From Geobacillus icigianus (GTDB lineage: Bacteria > Bacillota > Bacilli > Bacillales > Anoxybacillaceae), in contig NZ_JPYA01000019.1 of assembly GCF_000750005.1 (NCBI RefSeq), positions 1 through 58,066 of the forward strand: a stretch of DNA of 58,066 nucleotides, given 5' to 3'. This document shows, one piece after another, positions 39,754 through 51,633 of the stretch; the first letter of the stretch is position 1, and each line of letters begins with the position of its first letter. The notes beneath the pieces are model-generated. The model was given only the letters and a program-made list of their open reading frames with translations. It was not told the DNA's origin and made no database searches. A program made the translations under genes and the position numbers.

Positions 39754-39782
39754 ATTATATCCGAAGATGCGAACGATGTCGA
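39754..39782 (-). promoter_or_regulatory. SigA promoter of relA
   Basis: TCGACA, 17 bases, TATAAT on the minus strand, in the gap between apt and relA. The rest of the gap (39783-39908) shows no gene or other motif. Confidence 0.7.
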
Positions 39783-39908
39783 CTGTGCGGCCTCGCGCTG
39801 CTTGCGCCCCGCTTTCCGCCGCTTCGCTCCCCGGACTTTCCGCGTTCTTCGTCCCGCCGCAAGCGCGATGATGGGAGCGCCTAACCGCTCGGCTGGCCCC
39901 ATCAATCG

Positions 39909-40421
39909 CTAAAACTGCATGAGCGTCAAAATGTCGTAGCCTTCTAGTTTTTGTCGCCCGCCAAGCTCCGTCAGCTCAATCAAAAACGCCAACCCGGCGA
40001 CCACTCCGCCAAGCTGTTCCACGAGCTCGATCGTCGCGCGCATCGTCCCGCCTGTCGCCAGCAAGTCGTCGGTGATCAACACGCGCTGTCCCGGTTTGAT
40101 CGCGTCTTTATGCATCGTCAGCACATCGGTTCCATACTCGAGACCATACTCGACGCGGATGACTTCGCGCGGCAGCTTCCCTTCCTTGCGCACCGGCGCA
40201 AATCCGACGCCAAGCGCATAAGCGACCGGACAGCCGATGATAAAACCGCGCGCTTCCGGCCCAACGACGATATCAATTTGCTTTTCACGTGCGTATTGGA
40301 CGATTTGGTCGGTCGCGTATTTGTACGCCGGCCCATTGTCCATCAGCGTCGTAATGTCTTTAAACAAAATGCCCGGTTTCGGAAAATCGGGAACGATCGT
40401 AATATATTGTTTTAAATCCAT
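39909..40421 (-). CDS. apt: Adenine phosphoribosyltransferase
   Basis: Salvages adenine to AMP with PRPP. The 170-residue type I PRTase starts [24 protein letters not shown] and has the PRPP-binding motif [16 protein letters not shown] and [19 protein letters not shown]. The length is standard. Its start overlaps the recJ stop region, implying co-transcription with recJ. relA follows after a separate promoter. Confidence 0.97.
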   Translation of the reverse strand: MDLKQYITIVPDFPKPGILFKDITTLMDNGPAYKYATDQIVQYAREKQIDIVVGPEARGFIIGCPVAYALGVGFAPVRKEGKLPREVIRVEYGLEYGTDVLTMHKDAIKPGQRVLITDDLLATGGTMRATIELVEQLGGVVAGLAFLIELTELGGRQKLEGYDILTLMQF

Positions 40422-42778
40422 GATGCGCTTGCCTCCTCATTCGTTTGCGAACGAATCATTTCCGTCAAACAGCGTTTCAGCTGCTCGTAAGTGGAGTATA
40501 ATAACTGATGTTCCGCCTCCAGCTCGTCCCGGCGCCGACGGTACGCCGAGGATTCGGTGAGATCGCGCTTTACAGGCTGGCGAACGAGCGTGATAACGCC
40601 GTTTTGCTCGCGCACAAACCCCAGCTCCAAAAAGACTTCGGCCATAAAATGGACCGTTTCTGTCGTCCAGCCGCGGGCGCGCGCCAATTCGCCGCCGCGT
40701 TCGGCGAGCGGGAACGAACGATGCTTATGCAAAAAGGCATAAAACCACTTGAAATGGTCGCGCGTCGGAAACGTGCGGAAAAATTGCCCTTCCGGCTGCG
40801 CGAACACGGCATAAATGCGCGCCGGCTGCCCGTCGCCTAAAAGCGCCCCCAACAAATCAAGCCGCGGCGGCAAATCAAGCAGCACGACATAGCGGCCGTC
40901 AATCGGCAAAGCCTCCGCCTCTTTCTCTGTCATGACGAAATGAAGCTCCCGGCAAAACGGCGCCAAGTCAGGGCGGGTTTCCGTCTGGCGCCGAAAGGCC
41001 ACCAGCAGCCGCTTCTCCTCTGGCAGCCGCTCAAGAAGCGAATGAACGTCCCGGCAGCCGCGGGCATCAAACAGCTGCCAGCGGTTGACCGACACGTCGC
41101 ATAGCGACAACTGCGGCTTCGCCATCCCGTTCCACTCGTTCACCAACAGCTCTCCCACGGCCGAGACGCACGTCCCCGGAGCGATCTCCTCGCACAAGGG
41201 ACCGAGGCCGAAACCGATGACATCAATCGCCGCCTGCTGTTGCGAAAAGACCGCCTTCATATGGGCGCCGTTCGCCCCGACGCGCCGCATCGTTTCCACC
41301 GCGGCTTCTTCAATGAGCAAAAGCGGTCGCGGATTGCCGACACCGAATGGGGCGAGCCGCTCGAAACTGCGGGCGGCCGACAGCGTCAGCTCTTCGACCG
41401 AGCAAACCGCATCGATGAACGTCGGCGGGATAAAATCGTCCTCGACCAACGTCTCCGCCGCGATCGCGTTCAGCCGCTGCCGCAACCGCTCGACGTCGTC
41501 CAACGCCAAGGTCATCCCCGCCGCCATCGGGTGGCCGCCAAAATGCGGCAACATATCGCGGCATTTGGAGAGACTGGCAAACAAGTCAAATCCGTGGATG
41601 CTGCGCGCCGAACCTTTGGCGATGCCTTTGTTGCGGTCAATGGAGAGCACCACCGCCGGCCGGTAAAACTGTTCGACGAGCTTGGAAGCGACGATGCCGA
41701 CCACTCCGGGATTCCAGCCTTCGCCAGCCACGACCAAAACGCGATGCTGCTCCGGCGGATATTGGCGGCGCACGATGTCTGCCGCCTCATCGGCGATTTG
41801 CGCGACGAGCTGCTGGCGCTCGCGATTCCGCTCGTCCATTTCCGCCGCCAGCTGCATGGCCTCGTCTTCATCATCGGTCATTAACAGCGCCACCGCCGGA
41901 TCGGCGCCGCCCAGACGCCCGACCGCGTTCAAACGCGGCGCGATGGCGAAGCCGACCGTCTGTTCATCGATCTGGGATGGTTGGATGCGGCATTGCTGAA
42001 ACAGCGCGCGCAAACCGATGCGGGTTGTCTCGCGCAATACCGCCAGCCCTTGCGCAGCCAAGAGCCGGTTCTCCCCGACAAGCGGCACTAAATCAGCAAT
42101 CGTGCCGATGGCCACCAAATCAAGCAAATGGCGCGGCACCCGTCCGAGCAGCGCATGGGCTACCTTGAACGCGACGCCGACGCCGGCCAAACTATGGAAC
42201 GGATATGTACTTCCGGGATGCTTCGGGTGAATGATCGCATACGCTTCCGGAAGCGAGGGCCCTGGCTCGTGATGATCGGTCACGATCACATCAAGCCCCC
42301 ACTCGCGGGCAGCGGCCACTTCCTTCAGCGCCGCAATTCCGTTGTCAACTGTCACAATGACGGACACGCCGCGCTCCTTTGCCGCGCGAAACGCCGCCAA
42401 GTTCGGGCCGTATCCTTCGGTAAAGCGGTTGGGAATGTAAAATTCCACCGCTGCTCCTGCCTCTTGAAGAGCGCTCACCATCACCGATGTGCTGCAAACA
42501 CCATCCGCATCATAGTCGCCATAGACGAGCACGCGTTCACCATGGTGAATCGCTCTTTCTAGGCGGCGAACGGCGCGCTCCATCCCATGGAGCAAGAACG
42601 GATCGTGAAACGGCTGTCCAACGGGATGGAGAAACGCCTCCGCTTCCGCTGCTGTCCGCACGCCGCGACGAACGAGAAGCCGCGCCAGCAGCGGTTCGAT
42701 GCCGGCTTCCTCCGCCAGGCGCCTCACCGCCTGCTCGTCGGGACGCTCCACCTCCCAACGCGTTTTCGCTTGTAACAT
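40412..42778 (-). CDS. recJ: Single-stranded-DNA-specific exonuclease RecJ
   Basis: A 5' to 3' ssDNA exonuclease of recombination and repair. The 788-residue protein has the DHH phosphoesterase motifs [16 protein letters not shown] and [15 protein letters not shown], then [19 protein letters not shown] and the DHHA1 domain with [12 protein letters not shown]. An OB fold and a C-terminal extension typical of Bacillus RecJ follow. The ATG at 42778 ([10 protein letters not shown]) is chosen because GAGGTGG is seven bases or so away. All metal ligands appear present. Confidence 0.96.
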   Translation of the reverse strand: MLQAKTRWEVERPDEQAVRRLAEEAGIEPLLARLLVRRGVRTAAEAEAFLHPVGQPFHDPFLLHGMERAVRRLERAIHHGERVLVYGDYDADGVCSTSVMVSALQEAGAAVEFYIPNRFTEGYGPNLAAFRAAKERGVSVIVTVDNGIAALKEVAAAREWGLDVIVTDHHEPGPSLPEAYAIIHPKHPGSTYPFHSLAGVGVAFKVAHALLGRVPRHLLDLVAIGTIADLVPLVGENRLLAAQGLAVLRETTRIGLRALFQQCRIQPSQIDEQTVGFAIAPRLNAVGRLGGADPAVALLMTDDEDEAMQLAAEMDERNRERQQLVAQIADEAADIVRRQYPPEQHRVLVVAGEGWNPGVVGIVASKLVEQFYRPAVVLSIDRNKGIAKGSARSIHGFDLFASLSKCRDMLPHFGGHPMAAGMTLALDDVERLRQRLNAIAAETLVEDDFIPPTFIDAVCSVEELTLSAARSFERLAPFGVGNPRPLLLIEEAAVETMRRVGANGAHMKAVFSQQQAAIDVIGFGLGPLCEEIAPGTCVSAVGELLVNEWNGMAKPQLSLCDVSVNRWQLFDARGCRDVHSLLERLPEEKRLLVAFRRQTETRPDLAPFCRELHFVMTEKEAEALPIDGRYVVLLDLPPRLDLLGALLGDGQPARIYAVFAQPEGQFFRTFPTRDHFKWFYAFLHKHRSFPLAERGGELARARGWTTETVHFMAEVFLELGFVREQNGVITLVRQPVKRDLTESSAYRRRRDELEAEHQLLYSTYEQLKRCLTEMIRSQTNEEASASWI

Positions 42779-42835
42779 GTCCCCCACCTCAACTCTCCCT
42801 ATTATACAAAAAGGAGAAAAGAGCAGGCAACGACA

Positions 42836-43738
42836 TTACGACTTTTTTTCCGGGTCGTACGGATTGATATGAACGAGCACGTTGCGGACGCGCGGAAACG
42901 TCAGCAGTTTTTCTTTCACTTTTTTTCCGATCCGGTGCCCCTCTTCCACGGTCAGCTGTGGATCAACGGCAATTTTTAAATCAACGATTACATCATGGCC
43001 ATGCTCGCGCGCGTACAGCTCATTGATTTGCCGCACATCAGGGACAGACAACACCGCCGCGCGCAAGTCGGCGGTCTCCTCTTCATGAAGCACATGATCA
43101 ATGGCCGTATGAATCGATTGACGTCCGAGATCCCAAGCCATTTTCAATACGAGCAAGGCGACGAACAGTCCGGCCAATGGGTCGGCATACACGAGCCAGT
43201 CAATGCCCCACCTCCCGCCGGCAATCGCGGCGCCGACGCCGAAAAGCGCCGCCAGCGAAGAAAACACGTCGGAGCGGTGCTCATACGCATTGACGATCAA
43301 CGCTTCGCTGTTTAACGCTTTCCCAAGCCGATACTTGTAACGGAACATCGCCTCTTTGGCGACGATCGACACCAGCAGGACATAGACGGCCGCCATCCCC
43401 GGCGGCGCCAAGGGGGCGAAAAACGACAGGAAGGCAGAGCGCCCGATCTCCAGTCCAACGAGGAAAAGAAGCACGGCCACGATAATGGCGGCGATCGATT
43501 CGGCCTTTCCGTGTCCGTATGGATGGTCTTCATCCGGCGGACGCGCCGCCGCCCGCAGCCCGACCCAAACGGCGAACGACCCAGCAACATCGGAAGCCGA
43601 ATGAGCAGCATCAGCGATCAGCGCTTGACTTTGGCTCCACAAGCCGACCACCGCCTTGACGGCCGCGAGGATCAAATTGCCGACGATGCCGACCATCGCT
43701 GCCGTTTTCGCTTTGTTGAATCGCTGTTCGTGTTCCAC
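42836..43738 (-). CDS. Cation diffusion facilitator family transporter
   Basis: A proton-coupled metal efflux protein in the cytoplasmic membrane. The 300-residue product has six probable membrane spans and the paired metal-binding motifs ADAAHSASDV (span 2) and EHRSDVFSS (span 5). A cytosolic C-terminal domain follows (from about residue 205). Substrate could be Mn, Zn, Fe or Co; the Ala/His context resembles Mn exporters but is not conclusive. I use the GTG at 43738 because GGGAGG lies seven bases upstream. Confidence 0.9.
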   Translation of the reverse strand: MEHEQRFNKAKTAAMVGIVGNLILAAVKAVVGLWSQSQALIADAAHSASDVAGSFAVWVGLRAAARPPDEDHPYGHGKAESIAAIIVAVLLFLVGLEIGRSAFLSFFAPLAPPGMAAVYVLLVSIVAKEAMFRYKYRLGKALNSEALIVNAYEHRSDVFSSLAALFGVGAAIAGGRWGIDWLVYADPLAGLFVALLVLKMAWDLGRQSIHTAIDHVLHEEETADLRAAVLSVPDVRQINELYAREHGHDVIVDLKIAVDPQLTVEEGHRIGKKVKEKLLTFPRVRNVLVHINPYDPEKKS

Positions 43739-43746
43739 GGCCACAC

Positions 43747-43841
43747 CTCCCATCTTTGCCTCTTGTTGTCATCGATCCGGATCAAAAAATCCATCCCCTG
43801 CGTAAACTCAATCTCCCATCTTTTTCCTTTTGTTGTCATCG
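43747..43841. repeat. Imperfect 28-base direct repeat upstream of the cation transporter
   Basis: CTCCCATCTTTGCCTCTTGTTGTCATCG at 43747-43774 recurs with a few changes at 43813-43841, 66 bases away. The first copy includes the ribosome-binding region of the transporter gene. No other feature is seen between them, and the rest of the gap to 43980 shows no gene. Confidence 0.7.
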
Positions 43842-43979
43842 TCCCCCCTGTTCCACCATCATGGCCGGCGCCTCTCGCTCTCGTCTGTCGATGTTCCGCC
43901 GGCGCGGTTGGGCGCTGGATTCACCTTGTAGAAATCCTCTTGCTTTAGTCTGCCCATTTTCCGCCTCAAGCATGGCGAC

Positions 43980-44020
43980 AAAAAAAAACGCCGAAAAAAG
44001 CGCGGTCGCTTTTTCCGGCG
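43980..44020 (-). terminator. Terminator of secDF
   Basis: Long arms CGCCGGAAAAAGCG and CGCTTTTTTCGGCG on the minus strand with a four-base loop, followed by eight T, lie just after the secDF stop. Confidence 0.9.
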
Positions 44021-44026
44021 CAGTCA

Positions 44027-46279
44027 TTACAGATGAGGCTCGGCTTCCGGAGCCGCTTTGTTCGCCCCTTTGCCTTTCTTGAGGGCGCTCCCTTTCCAAA
44101 CGACCCACAGCTGCGAAGCGATGCAAAGCGAAGAGTAGACGCCGCACACGAGCCCGACAAGCAAAGCGAGGTTAAAATTGCGAATCGCCTCACTGCCGAA
44201 CAGCAGCAGCGCCACAACGGTCAACAACACCGTCAAAACCGTGTTGATCGAGCGGGTAAACGTTTGCTGCAGGGCGCGGTTAACGATATGTTTCAAATCG
44301 TCAACCGTTTTTACTTTCCGTTTTTTCATCAAGTCACGGATGCGGTCAAAGGTGACGATCGTATCATTGATGGAATAGCCGATAATCGTCAATACCGCGG
44401 CGATAAACGTCAAATCGACCTCAAGCCTCGTCAAACTGAACACGGTGATGATGAAAAACGCATCGTGCAACAAAGCGATGATCGCGGCCAAGGCCATCCG
44501 CCATTCGAAGCGGATCGTCACATACAGAATGATGCCAATCGACGAGATGAGCACGGCAATGAACGCGTTGCGCGCCAACTGCTTGCCGACGACCGGCGAA
44601 ACTGTGCTGATGTTCGGCTCGTGGCCGTACCTCTTGTTGAGTTCGTTTTTGATTGTCGCAATTTCTTTTTTGTCGAGCACCCCGATTAAACGGACGACGC
44701 CCGTTTTTCCGTCCGTCCCGGACAGCACGACATCCTCCGGCTTATGGCCAAGCCGCTCAAAATAGTCGCCTAGCTCTTTCGCATCCAGCGGCTGGTTGCT
44801 CGTCACCTCAATGCGCGTACCGCTTGTGAAATCAATGCCGAGATTCAACCCGAGAGCAAAAAGGGAAATGACGCCGGCAATCGTCAATGCTCCGGAAAAA
44901 ATGAAAAAGGTTTTGCTATATTTGACAAAATCCCACCGGTCGAATCTCGTCGGCACTTCGGTTTCGTCGTTGACCTCGGCGATGTTTAAGATGTCCGACT
45001 TTTTCACGCCAAACCACTCGGGCTTTCGATCGAGCCAGCGGCTTGACACCAACAGCCCAAGCAGCAGCCGCGTGCCGTAAACAGCGGTGACAAAGCTGGC
45101 GACAATGCTGATGATGAGCATCGTCGCAAACCCTTTGACCGAGCTTGTCCCGTAAATGAACAGGACGGCGCCGGCGATGATCGTCGTAATGTTGGCATCA
45201 AAAATGGTCGCAAACGACCCGCGGTTGCCGGCGCGAAACGCTGACAGCATCGACTTGCCGAGCTTCAACTCCTCCTTGATCCGCTCGTACGTAATAATGT
45301 TGGCGTCAACGGCCATCCCGACCCCTAAAATGAGGGCGGCGATCCCCGGCAGCGTCATAACGCCGTTCATCCAGTCAAACAGCAGCAAAATCAAATAAAT
45401 GTACACCGACAGCGTGATCACAGCGATGAGCCCTGGAAGCCGGTAAAACCAAATCATGAACAAAAAAATCGCCGCGACGCCGATGATGCCGGCTACGACC
45501 GTTTTTTGCAAGGCGTTTTTTCCGAACTGAGCGCCGACGGAGGTGGAGTAAATTTCATGCAGTTCGACCGGCAGCGCCCCGGCATTGAGCAAGTCGGCGA
45601 GCTGTTGGGCTTCTTTCACCGTGAAATTGCCGACGATCGACACATCGGTTTGATTGAACACTTGATCGACCGACGCGGCGGAAATGAATTTCGGATCGGC
45701 TTTGCCCGCTTCTTTCCGGTAAGAATCGACCCCTTCTTTAAAATCAAGCCAAATGACTAAAATGTTGTTGGGCCGCCCCATTTTGTATACTTTTTCCGTC
45801 ACTTGCCGGAATTTGTCGGCGTCTTTCAATTTCAGTGCGACGCTCGGCCGGCCGTTTTCGTCAAACGACAGCTTCGCCCCGCCTTGGACGAGGTCGCTCC
45901 CGTCCATCAACACGTTGTCATTGACGTCGCGGAACGTCAATTTCGCTTGCGTGGACAAAATTTCGCGCGCCTCATTTTGGTCTTTCACCCCGGCGAGCTG
46001 AACGCGAATGCGGTTATTCCCTTCAATGTCCACGCGCGGCTCGCTGACGCCAAGGACGTTGATCCGTTTGTTCAGGGCGCTGACCGTGCTTTGCAATGTT
46101 TCGTGATCGATTTTATCGCCTTTTTTCGCTGGCTTCACCTCATAGAGCACTTCAAAACCGCCTTGCAAATCCAGCCCTAGCTTAATGTTATGTAAAATTC
46201 CTTGCGTCGTCGGCCCCATCACCCCAGCAAGCAAAAGCAGGAGCAGAAAAAAGGCGACGATGCGGCTTCGTTTAATCAT
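44027..46279 (-). CDS. secDF: Fused protein translocase subunit SecDF
   Basis: Uses the proton motive force to help export through SecYEG. The 750-residue protein is a natural SecD-SecF fusion with about twelve membrane spans. SecD part: an N-terminal span, a large external P1 domain (LKLGLDLQGGFEVLYE, RVDIEGNNRIRVQLAGV), and GVGMAVDANIITYERIKEEL. SecF part from about residue 430: LGLNLGIDFTSGTRIEVTS and GYSINDTIVTFDRIRDLM. The conserved proton-path Asp in span 4 is present. B. subtilis also has the fused form. Confidence 0.97.
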   Translation of the reverse strand: MIKRSRIVAFFLLLLLLAGVMGPTTQGILHNIKLGLDLQGGFEVLYEVKPAKKGDKIDHETLQSTVSALNKRINVLGVSEPRVDIEGNNRIRVQLAGVKDQNEAREILSTQAKLTFRDVNDNVLMDGSDLVQGGAKLSFDENGRPSVALKLKDADKFRQVTEKVYKMGRPNNILVIWLDFKEGVDSYRKEAGKADPKFISAASVDQVFNQTDVSIVGNFTVKEAQQLADLLNAGALPVELHEIYSTSVGAQFGKNALQKTVVAGIIGVAAIFLFMIWFYRLPGLIAVITLSVYIYLILLLFDWMNGVMTLPGIAALILGVGMAVDANIITYERIKEELKLGKSMLSAFRAGNRGSFATIFDANITTIIAGAVLFIYGTSSVKGFATMLIISIVASFVTAVYGTRLLLGLLVSSRWLDRKPEWFGVKKSDILNIAEVNDETEVPTRFDRWDFVKYSKTFFIFSGALTIAGVISLFALGLNLGIDFTSGTRIEVTSNQPLDAKELGDYFERLGHKPEDVVLSGTDGKTGVVRLIGVLDKKEIATIKNELNKRYGHEPNISTVSPVVGKQLARNAFIAVLISSIGIILYVTIRFEWRMALAAIIALLHDAFFIITVFSLTRLEVDLTFIAAVLTIIGYSINDTIVTFDRIRDLMKKRKVKTVDDLKHIVNRALQQTFTRSINTVLTVLLTVVALLLFGSEAIRNFNLALLVGLVCGVYSSLCIASQLWVVWKGSALKKGKGANKAAPEAEPHL

Positions 46280-46355
46280 TCAACATCCTCCTTCGATTCG
46301 TCTTCACGCCCGGAAGCTGGCGGCCACGATCCACACAACATCGATTCCGCTTTTC

Positions 46356-46384
46356 ATTATGAATCAGCCGGCAGGAGCTGTCAA
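46356..46384 (-). promoter_or_regulatory. SigA promoter of secDF
   Basis: TTGACA, 17 bases, CATAAT on the minus strand, about 75 bases upstream of the secDF start. Confidence 0.7.
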
Positions 46385-46445
46385 CGTTCAGCCCTTACCG
46401 ACGGCGCCCCGGGTATAGCGCCGGTCAAAAGGCGGCCGCCTCCGC

Positions 46446-46730
46446 TCATAACAGCTCTTTCAGAACGCGCTCCAACTCATCGCCACCCGCCGCCTGCTGA
46501 TAGGACTGCCTCGTTACAAACGCCATATATTCCCCCGGCGAAAGCGACAAAATATCGCTGACAAGCTCGTGCAGCTTCTGATCTGCCAATTCGCCCTTCC
46601 ATTTCCGCGTCCATAAACATTCCCACAGCCCATCGATGGTGACGTGCTTGTAGCCGAGCAGCCGGAACTCCTCATATTTGCACTCGAGCGCCGGCAGGAG
46701 CTGTTCCCGCCACCGTTGTTTTTCCTCCAT
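46446..46730 (-). CDS. comN: ComN-family post-transcriptional regulator
   Basis: The 94-residue acidic protein starts MEEKQRWREQLLPALECKYEE and has the ComN/YrzD pattern. In B. subtilis ComN promotes comE operon expression after transcription and is located at the poles through DivIVA. It lies between secDF and spoVB as yrzD does in B. subtilis. The start follows AGGGGGGATGGGAG. A GGCGGCCGCC-TTTT hairpin at about 46431-46440 after the stop may terminate it. Confidence 0.88.
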   Translation of the reverse strand: MEEKQRWREQLLPALECKYEEFRLLGYKHVTIDGLWECLWTRKWKGELADQKLHELVSDILSLSPGEYMAFVTRQSYQQAAGGDELERVLKELL

Positions 46731-46839
46731 CTCCCATCCCCCCTCGGTGATTGTCGCCGATCAGCCTTGTCATGCTTGGCCATAGGCCTTGCATATATTG
46801 TATAAAAGAGAAAGGCATTTGAGAAGGCAGGGGGAAAAT

Positions 46840-48402
46840 ATGTCCAAATTTTTACAAGGAACTATGATTTTAATCATTGCCGGCTTGATCACTAAAATAC
46901 TCGGTTTCATGAACCGAATTGTCGTCGCCCGGATGATTGGCGACGAGGGAGTCGGGCTGTACATGATGGCGGTGCCGACGCTTGTGTTGGCGATTACGGT
47001 GACGCAAATGGGCCTGCCGGTAGCCATCTCCAAGCTCGTCGCCGAGGCGGAAGCGACCGGCGACCGGCAACGGGTCAAAAAAATTCTCGTCGTCTCGCTC
47101 GCGACGACCGGAGTGCTGAGCCTCCTATTCCTGCCGGCGCTCCTTGCCGCAACGCCGTGGCTTTCGCGGACGATGTTCACCGACCCGCGCATCTATTATC
47201 CGCTCCTAGCCGTCGCCCCGATCGTGCCGATCGTCGCTATTTCATCGGTGCTGCGCGGCTATTTCCAAGGGCGCCAACAAATGAAGCCGTACGCTTACTC
47301 GCTCCTGATCGAACAAATCGTCCGCATCAGCTTGATCGCCTTATGCACGAAACCGCTGTTGCCGTACGGCGTTGAATACGCTGCCGCCGGTGCCATGGCG
47401 GCTTCTGTCCTCGGCGAACTGGCAGCCTTATTGTATTTATTGTTCCTGTTTCAACTGAAAAAATCGATCCGCCTGCGGACGAAGTTTTTTCATTCCATTC
47501 ATGCCGGCAAAGACACGTTCATCCGCCTGATGCGGATCGCCCTGCCGACAACCGGCGGCCGCTTGATCGGCTCGCTTTCTTGGTTTTTTGAACCGATCGT
47601 CGTTGCCAACAGTTTGGCGCTCGCCGGCATCGCCGCCTCCGCCGCCACCAAGCAATACGGCCAGCTCGTCGGCTATGCCTTGCCGTTGCTCACCTTGCCG
47701 TCGTTCATCACCTATGCGCTCGCCACCGCGCTCGTTCCGGCCATTAGCGAAGCGGTGGCCCAAAACAAACCGCTGCTCGTCCAATACCGGATCGCCCAAG
47801 CGATGCGCCTGTCGCTCGTCACCGGCGGACTGTCGGCGGTCGTTCTTTACCTTTTTGCCGAGCCGCTCATGCGATGGATGTACGGAACAGGCGAAGCAGC
47901 CATTTTTATTCAAGTAATGGCGCCGTTTTTCCTGTTTTATTATTTCCAAGGCCCGCTCCAAGCGGTGCTGCAAGGGCTTGATTTAGCCAATGTGGCAATG
48001 ACGAACAGCCTCATCGGGGCGGCGGTGAAATTGGCGTGCATCTTCGTCTTGGCGTCGCGTCCGTCTTTAGGGATTATGGGAGCGGCGCTCGCCACCTCGG
48101 TGAGCACGGTGCTCGTCACCCTTCTTCATTTTGCCGCCGTCGCCAAAGCGACATCGTTCGTGGTGGACGCCCGTGACTATGTAAAGGCCGGCATCGCCAT
48201 CATCGCCGCCGGCGCTGCCGGCGGGCTGCTCTTCTATCATCCGCCCGCCTCGGTACCGCCGTCGTTTTGGACGCTGCTGGCCATGGCCGCGACCATCTTG
48301 TTGTATAGCGGCTTCCTGATCGCCTTTCAGCTCATCCGGCGCGAAGAGCTCATCTACCTTCCGGGTCTTGGATGGCTGGCGGGAAAAAGAAAACGAAAAT
48401 AA
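46840..48402 (+). CDS. spoVB: Stage V sporulation protein B, MurJ-like lipid flippase family
   Basis: A polytopic MATE/MOP-type protein needed for spore cortex synthesis, thought to move a peptidoglycan precursor across the outer forespore membrane. The 520-residue protein has about 14 hydrophobic segments and begins MSKFLQGTMILIIAGLITKI. The length fits B. subtilis SpoVB (518). The ATG at 46840 follows AGGGGGAAAAT. It is one of the few plus-strand genes and is divergent from comN. CATATATT at about 46792 could be a SigE -10 but no -35 was found. Confidence 0.94.
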   Translation: MSKFLQGTMILIIAGLITKILGFMNRIVVARMIGDEGVGLYMMAVPTLVLAITVTQMGLPVAISKLVAEAEATGDRQRVKKILVVSLATTGVLSLLFLPALLAATPWLSRTMFTDPRIYYPLLAVAPIVPIVAISSVLRGYFQGRQQMKPYAYSLLIEQIVRISLIALCTKPLLPYGVEYAAAGAMAASVLGELAALLYLLFLFQLKKSIRLRTKFFHSIHAGKDTFIRLMRIALPTTGGRLIGSLSWFFEPIVVANSLALAGIAASAATKQYGQLVGYALPLLTLPSFITYALATALVPAISEAVAQNKPLLVQYRIAQAMRLSLVTGGLSAVVLYLFAEPLMRWMYGTGEAAIFIQVMAPFFLFYYFQGPLQAVLQGLDLANVAMTNSLIGAAVKLACIFVLASRPSLGIMGAALATSVSTVLVTLLHFAAVAKATSFVVDARDYVKAGIAIIAAGAAGGLLFYHPPASVPPSFWTLLAMAATILLYSGFLIAFQLIRREELIYLPGLGWLAGKRKRK

Positions 48403-48468
48403 ACGTCTAAACATGTCCGGCCGCGAATATATTGTGGTAAAACCGTTTTGTCCAAGGAGGGGTTGCGG

Positions 48469-48852
48469 TTGTCGCGGCTTGGCAGCGCGCTCGTATATGG
48501 AATGGCCACGATTTTCGTTTTGGCGGCATTGGTCAGTTTTGTCGTTTCGCTGCTGCTTAAATGGACCGATATTCATGAATCCTCGCTGACATGGCTCGTT
48601 TTTGCCGCCTCGATGATCTCGATGTTTCTCGGCGGCGTCGTCGCCGGGGGAAAAAGCCAAGAAAAAGGATGGCTCGCCGGCGGGCTGACCAGCGTAGGCT
48701 TTACGTCGATCGTCTTTTTGTTTCAGTTCCTCGGCATCGACAAACCGTTTACCGCCGAACAATGGCTGTATCATCTCGCTTTCCTTGTCGCCTCTGCTCT
48801 CGGCGGCATCGTCGGCGTCAACTTGTCACCGTCACGCCGCGAGCGGGCGTGA
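48469..48852 (+). CDS. yrzE: TIGR04086 family membrane protein (YrzE-like)
   Basis: A 127-residue membrane protein with four hydrophobic segments (about residues 10-30, 39-58, 66-85, 98-120) and the conserved Gly-rich FLGGVVAGGKSQEKGWLAGG. The product begins SRLGSALVYGMATIF after a TTG start at 48469, chosen because AAGGAGG is eight bases upstream. It is on the plus strand just after spoVB. Function unknown; B. subtilis yrzE occupies the same neighbourhood. Confidence 0.82.
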   Translation: MSRLGSALVYGMATIFVLAALVSFVVSLLLKWTDIHESSLTWLVFAASMISMFLGGVVAGGKSQEKGWLAGGLTSVGFTSIVFLFQFLGIDKPFTAEQWLYHLAFLVASALGGIVGVNLSPSRRERA

Positions 48853-48855
48853 ACG

Positions 48856-48891
48856 AAAAACAGCGGCTGCTTTCGGTGGAAGCAGCCGCTG
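48856..48891 (-). terminator. Terminator of the queA-tgt-yajC operon (also faces yrzE)
   Basis: CAGCGGCTGCTT and AAGCAGCCGCTG form a perfect twelve-base stem; five T follow on the minus strand. On the plus strand the same stem lies just after the yrzE stop but is followed by few T, so it may work mainly for the minus-strand operon. Confidence 0.85.
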
Positions 48892-48926
48892 TGTTCATGG
48901 CAGGGCGGCACGGAGGGGGGCTTTTT

Positions 48927-49199
48927 TTACGCCTTGTTTTCCGCCACGACTTCCCGAACCGCGGTGCGGTCGAACGTGAGCCGCGTGCCGTCGCCGGCGC
49001 GAACGATGATTTTATCCTCATCGACCGAGTCGATGATGCCGTGCAAGCCGCCAATCGTAACGATTTTATCGCCTTTTTTCAAACTCGCCTGCATTTGCTG
49101 GACGGCGCGCTGCCGTTTTTGCTGCGGGCGAATGAGCAAAAAGTAGAAAATCACAAAAAACAGCACGATCGGCAACAAATTAGCGATGGTCGCGTTCAT
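48927..49199 (-). CDS. yajC: Preprotein translocase subunit YajC
   Basis: A small SecDF-associated membrane protein. The 90-residue product has one N-terminal membrane span (NLLPIVLFFVIFYFLLIRPQ) ending in the family-typical RPQQKRQR, then the YajC cytosolic domain with LKKGDKIVTIGGLHGIID. The start follows AAAGGAGGGAAACGGA. It lies directly after tgt, as in most bacteria, and within a few kb of secDF. Confidence 0.95.
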   Translation of the reverse strand: MNATIANLLPIVLFFVIFYFLLIRPQQKRQRAVQQMQASLKKGDKIVTIGGLHGIIDSVDEDKIIVRAGDGTRLTFDRTAVREVVAENKA

Positions 49200-49222
49200 T
49201 CCGTTTCCCTCCTTTCCGATGG

Positions 49223-51411
<2,189 letters not shown>

Positions 51412-51426
51412 GATGTTCCCCTTCCT

Positions 51427-51633
51427 TCAGCGAAATCGTCCGAGCACATAAAAAAGCAACGACAGCACCACACTGAGCAATAAGGACGTCACGATCGGAA
51501 AATAAAACGTCATATTCCCTTTGCGAATGACAATATCCCCCGGCAAACGGCCGAGTTTGATAAACTGCATAACAAATCCGACAATGATCAGCACGGCGCC
51601 AATTGTCATAATCAACTTCGGCAAGCTGTTCAC
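51427..51633 (-). CDS. DUF2905 family small membrane protein
   Basis: A 68-residue protein with two membrane spans (about residues 5-23 and 46-65). Between them is the family-typical [21 protein letters not shown]. It begins with GTG at 51633, which overlaps the ruvB stop; GGAGG lies ten bases upstream. It lies between ruvB and queA on the same strand. Function unknown. Confidence 0.9.
   Translation of the reverse strand: MNSLPKLIMTIGAVLIIVGFVMQFIKLGRLPGDIVIRKGNMTFYFPIVTSLLLSVVLSLLFYVLGRFR

Noticed and set aside
46792..46799. SigE -10 element CATATATT before spoVB
   Set aside because: It fits the expected regulation, but no -35 element was found at 16 to 18 bases, so it is not listed as a promoter.
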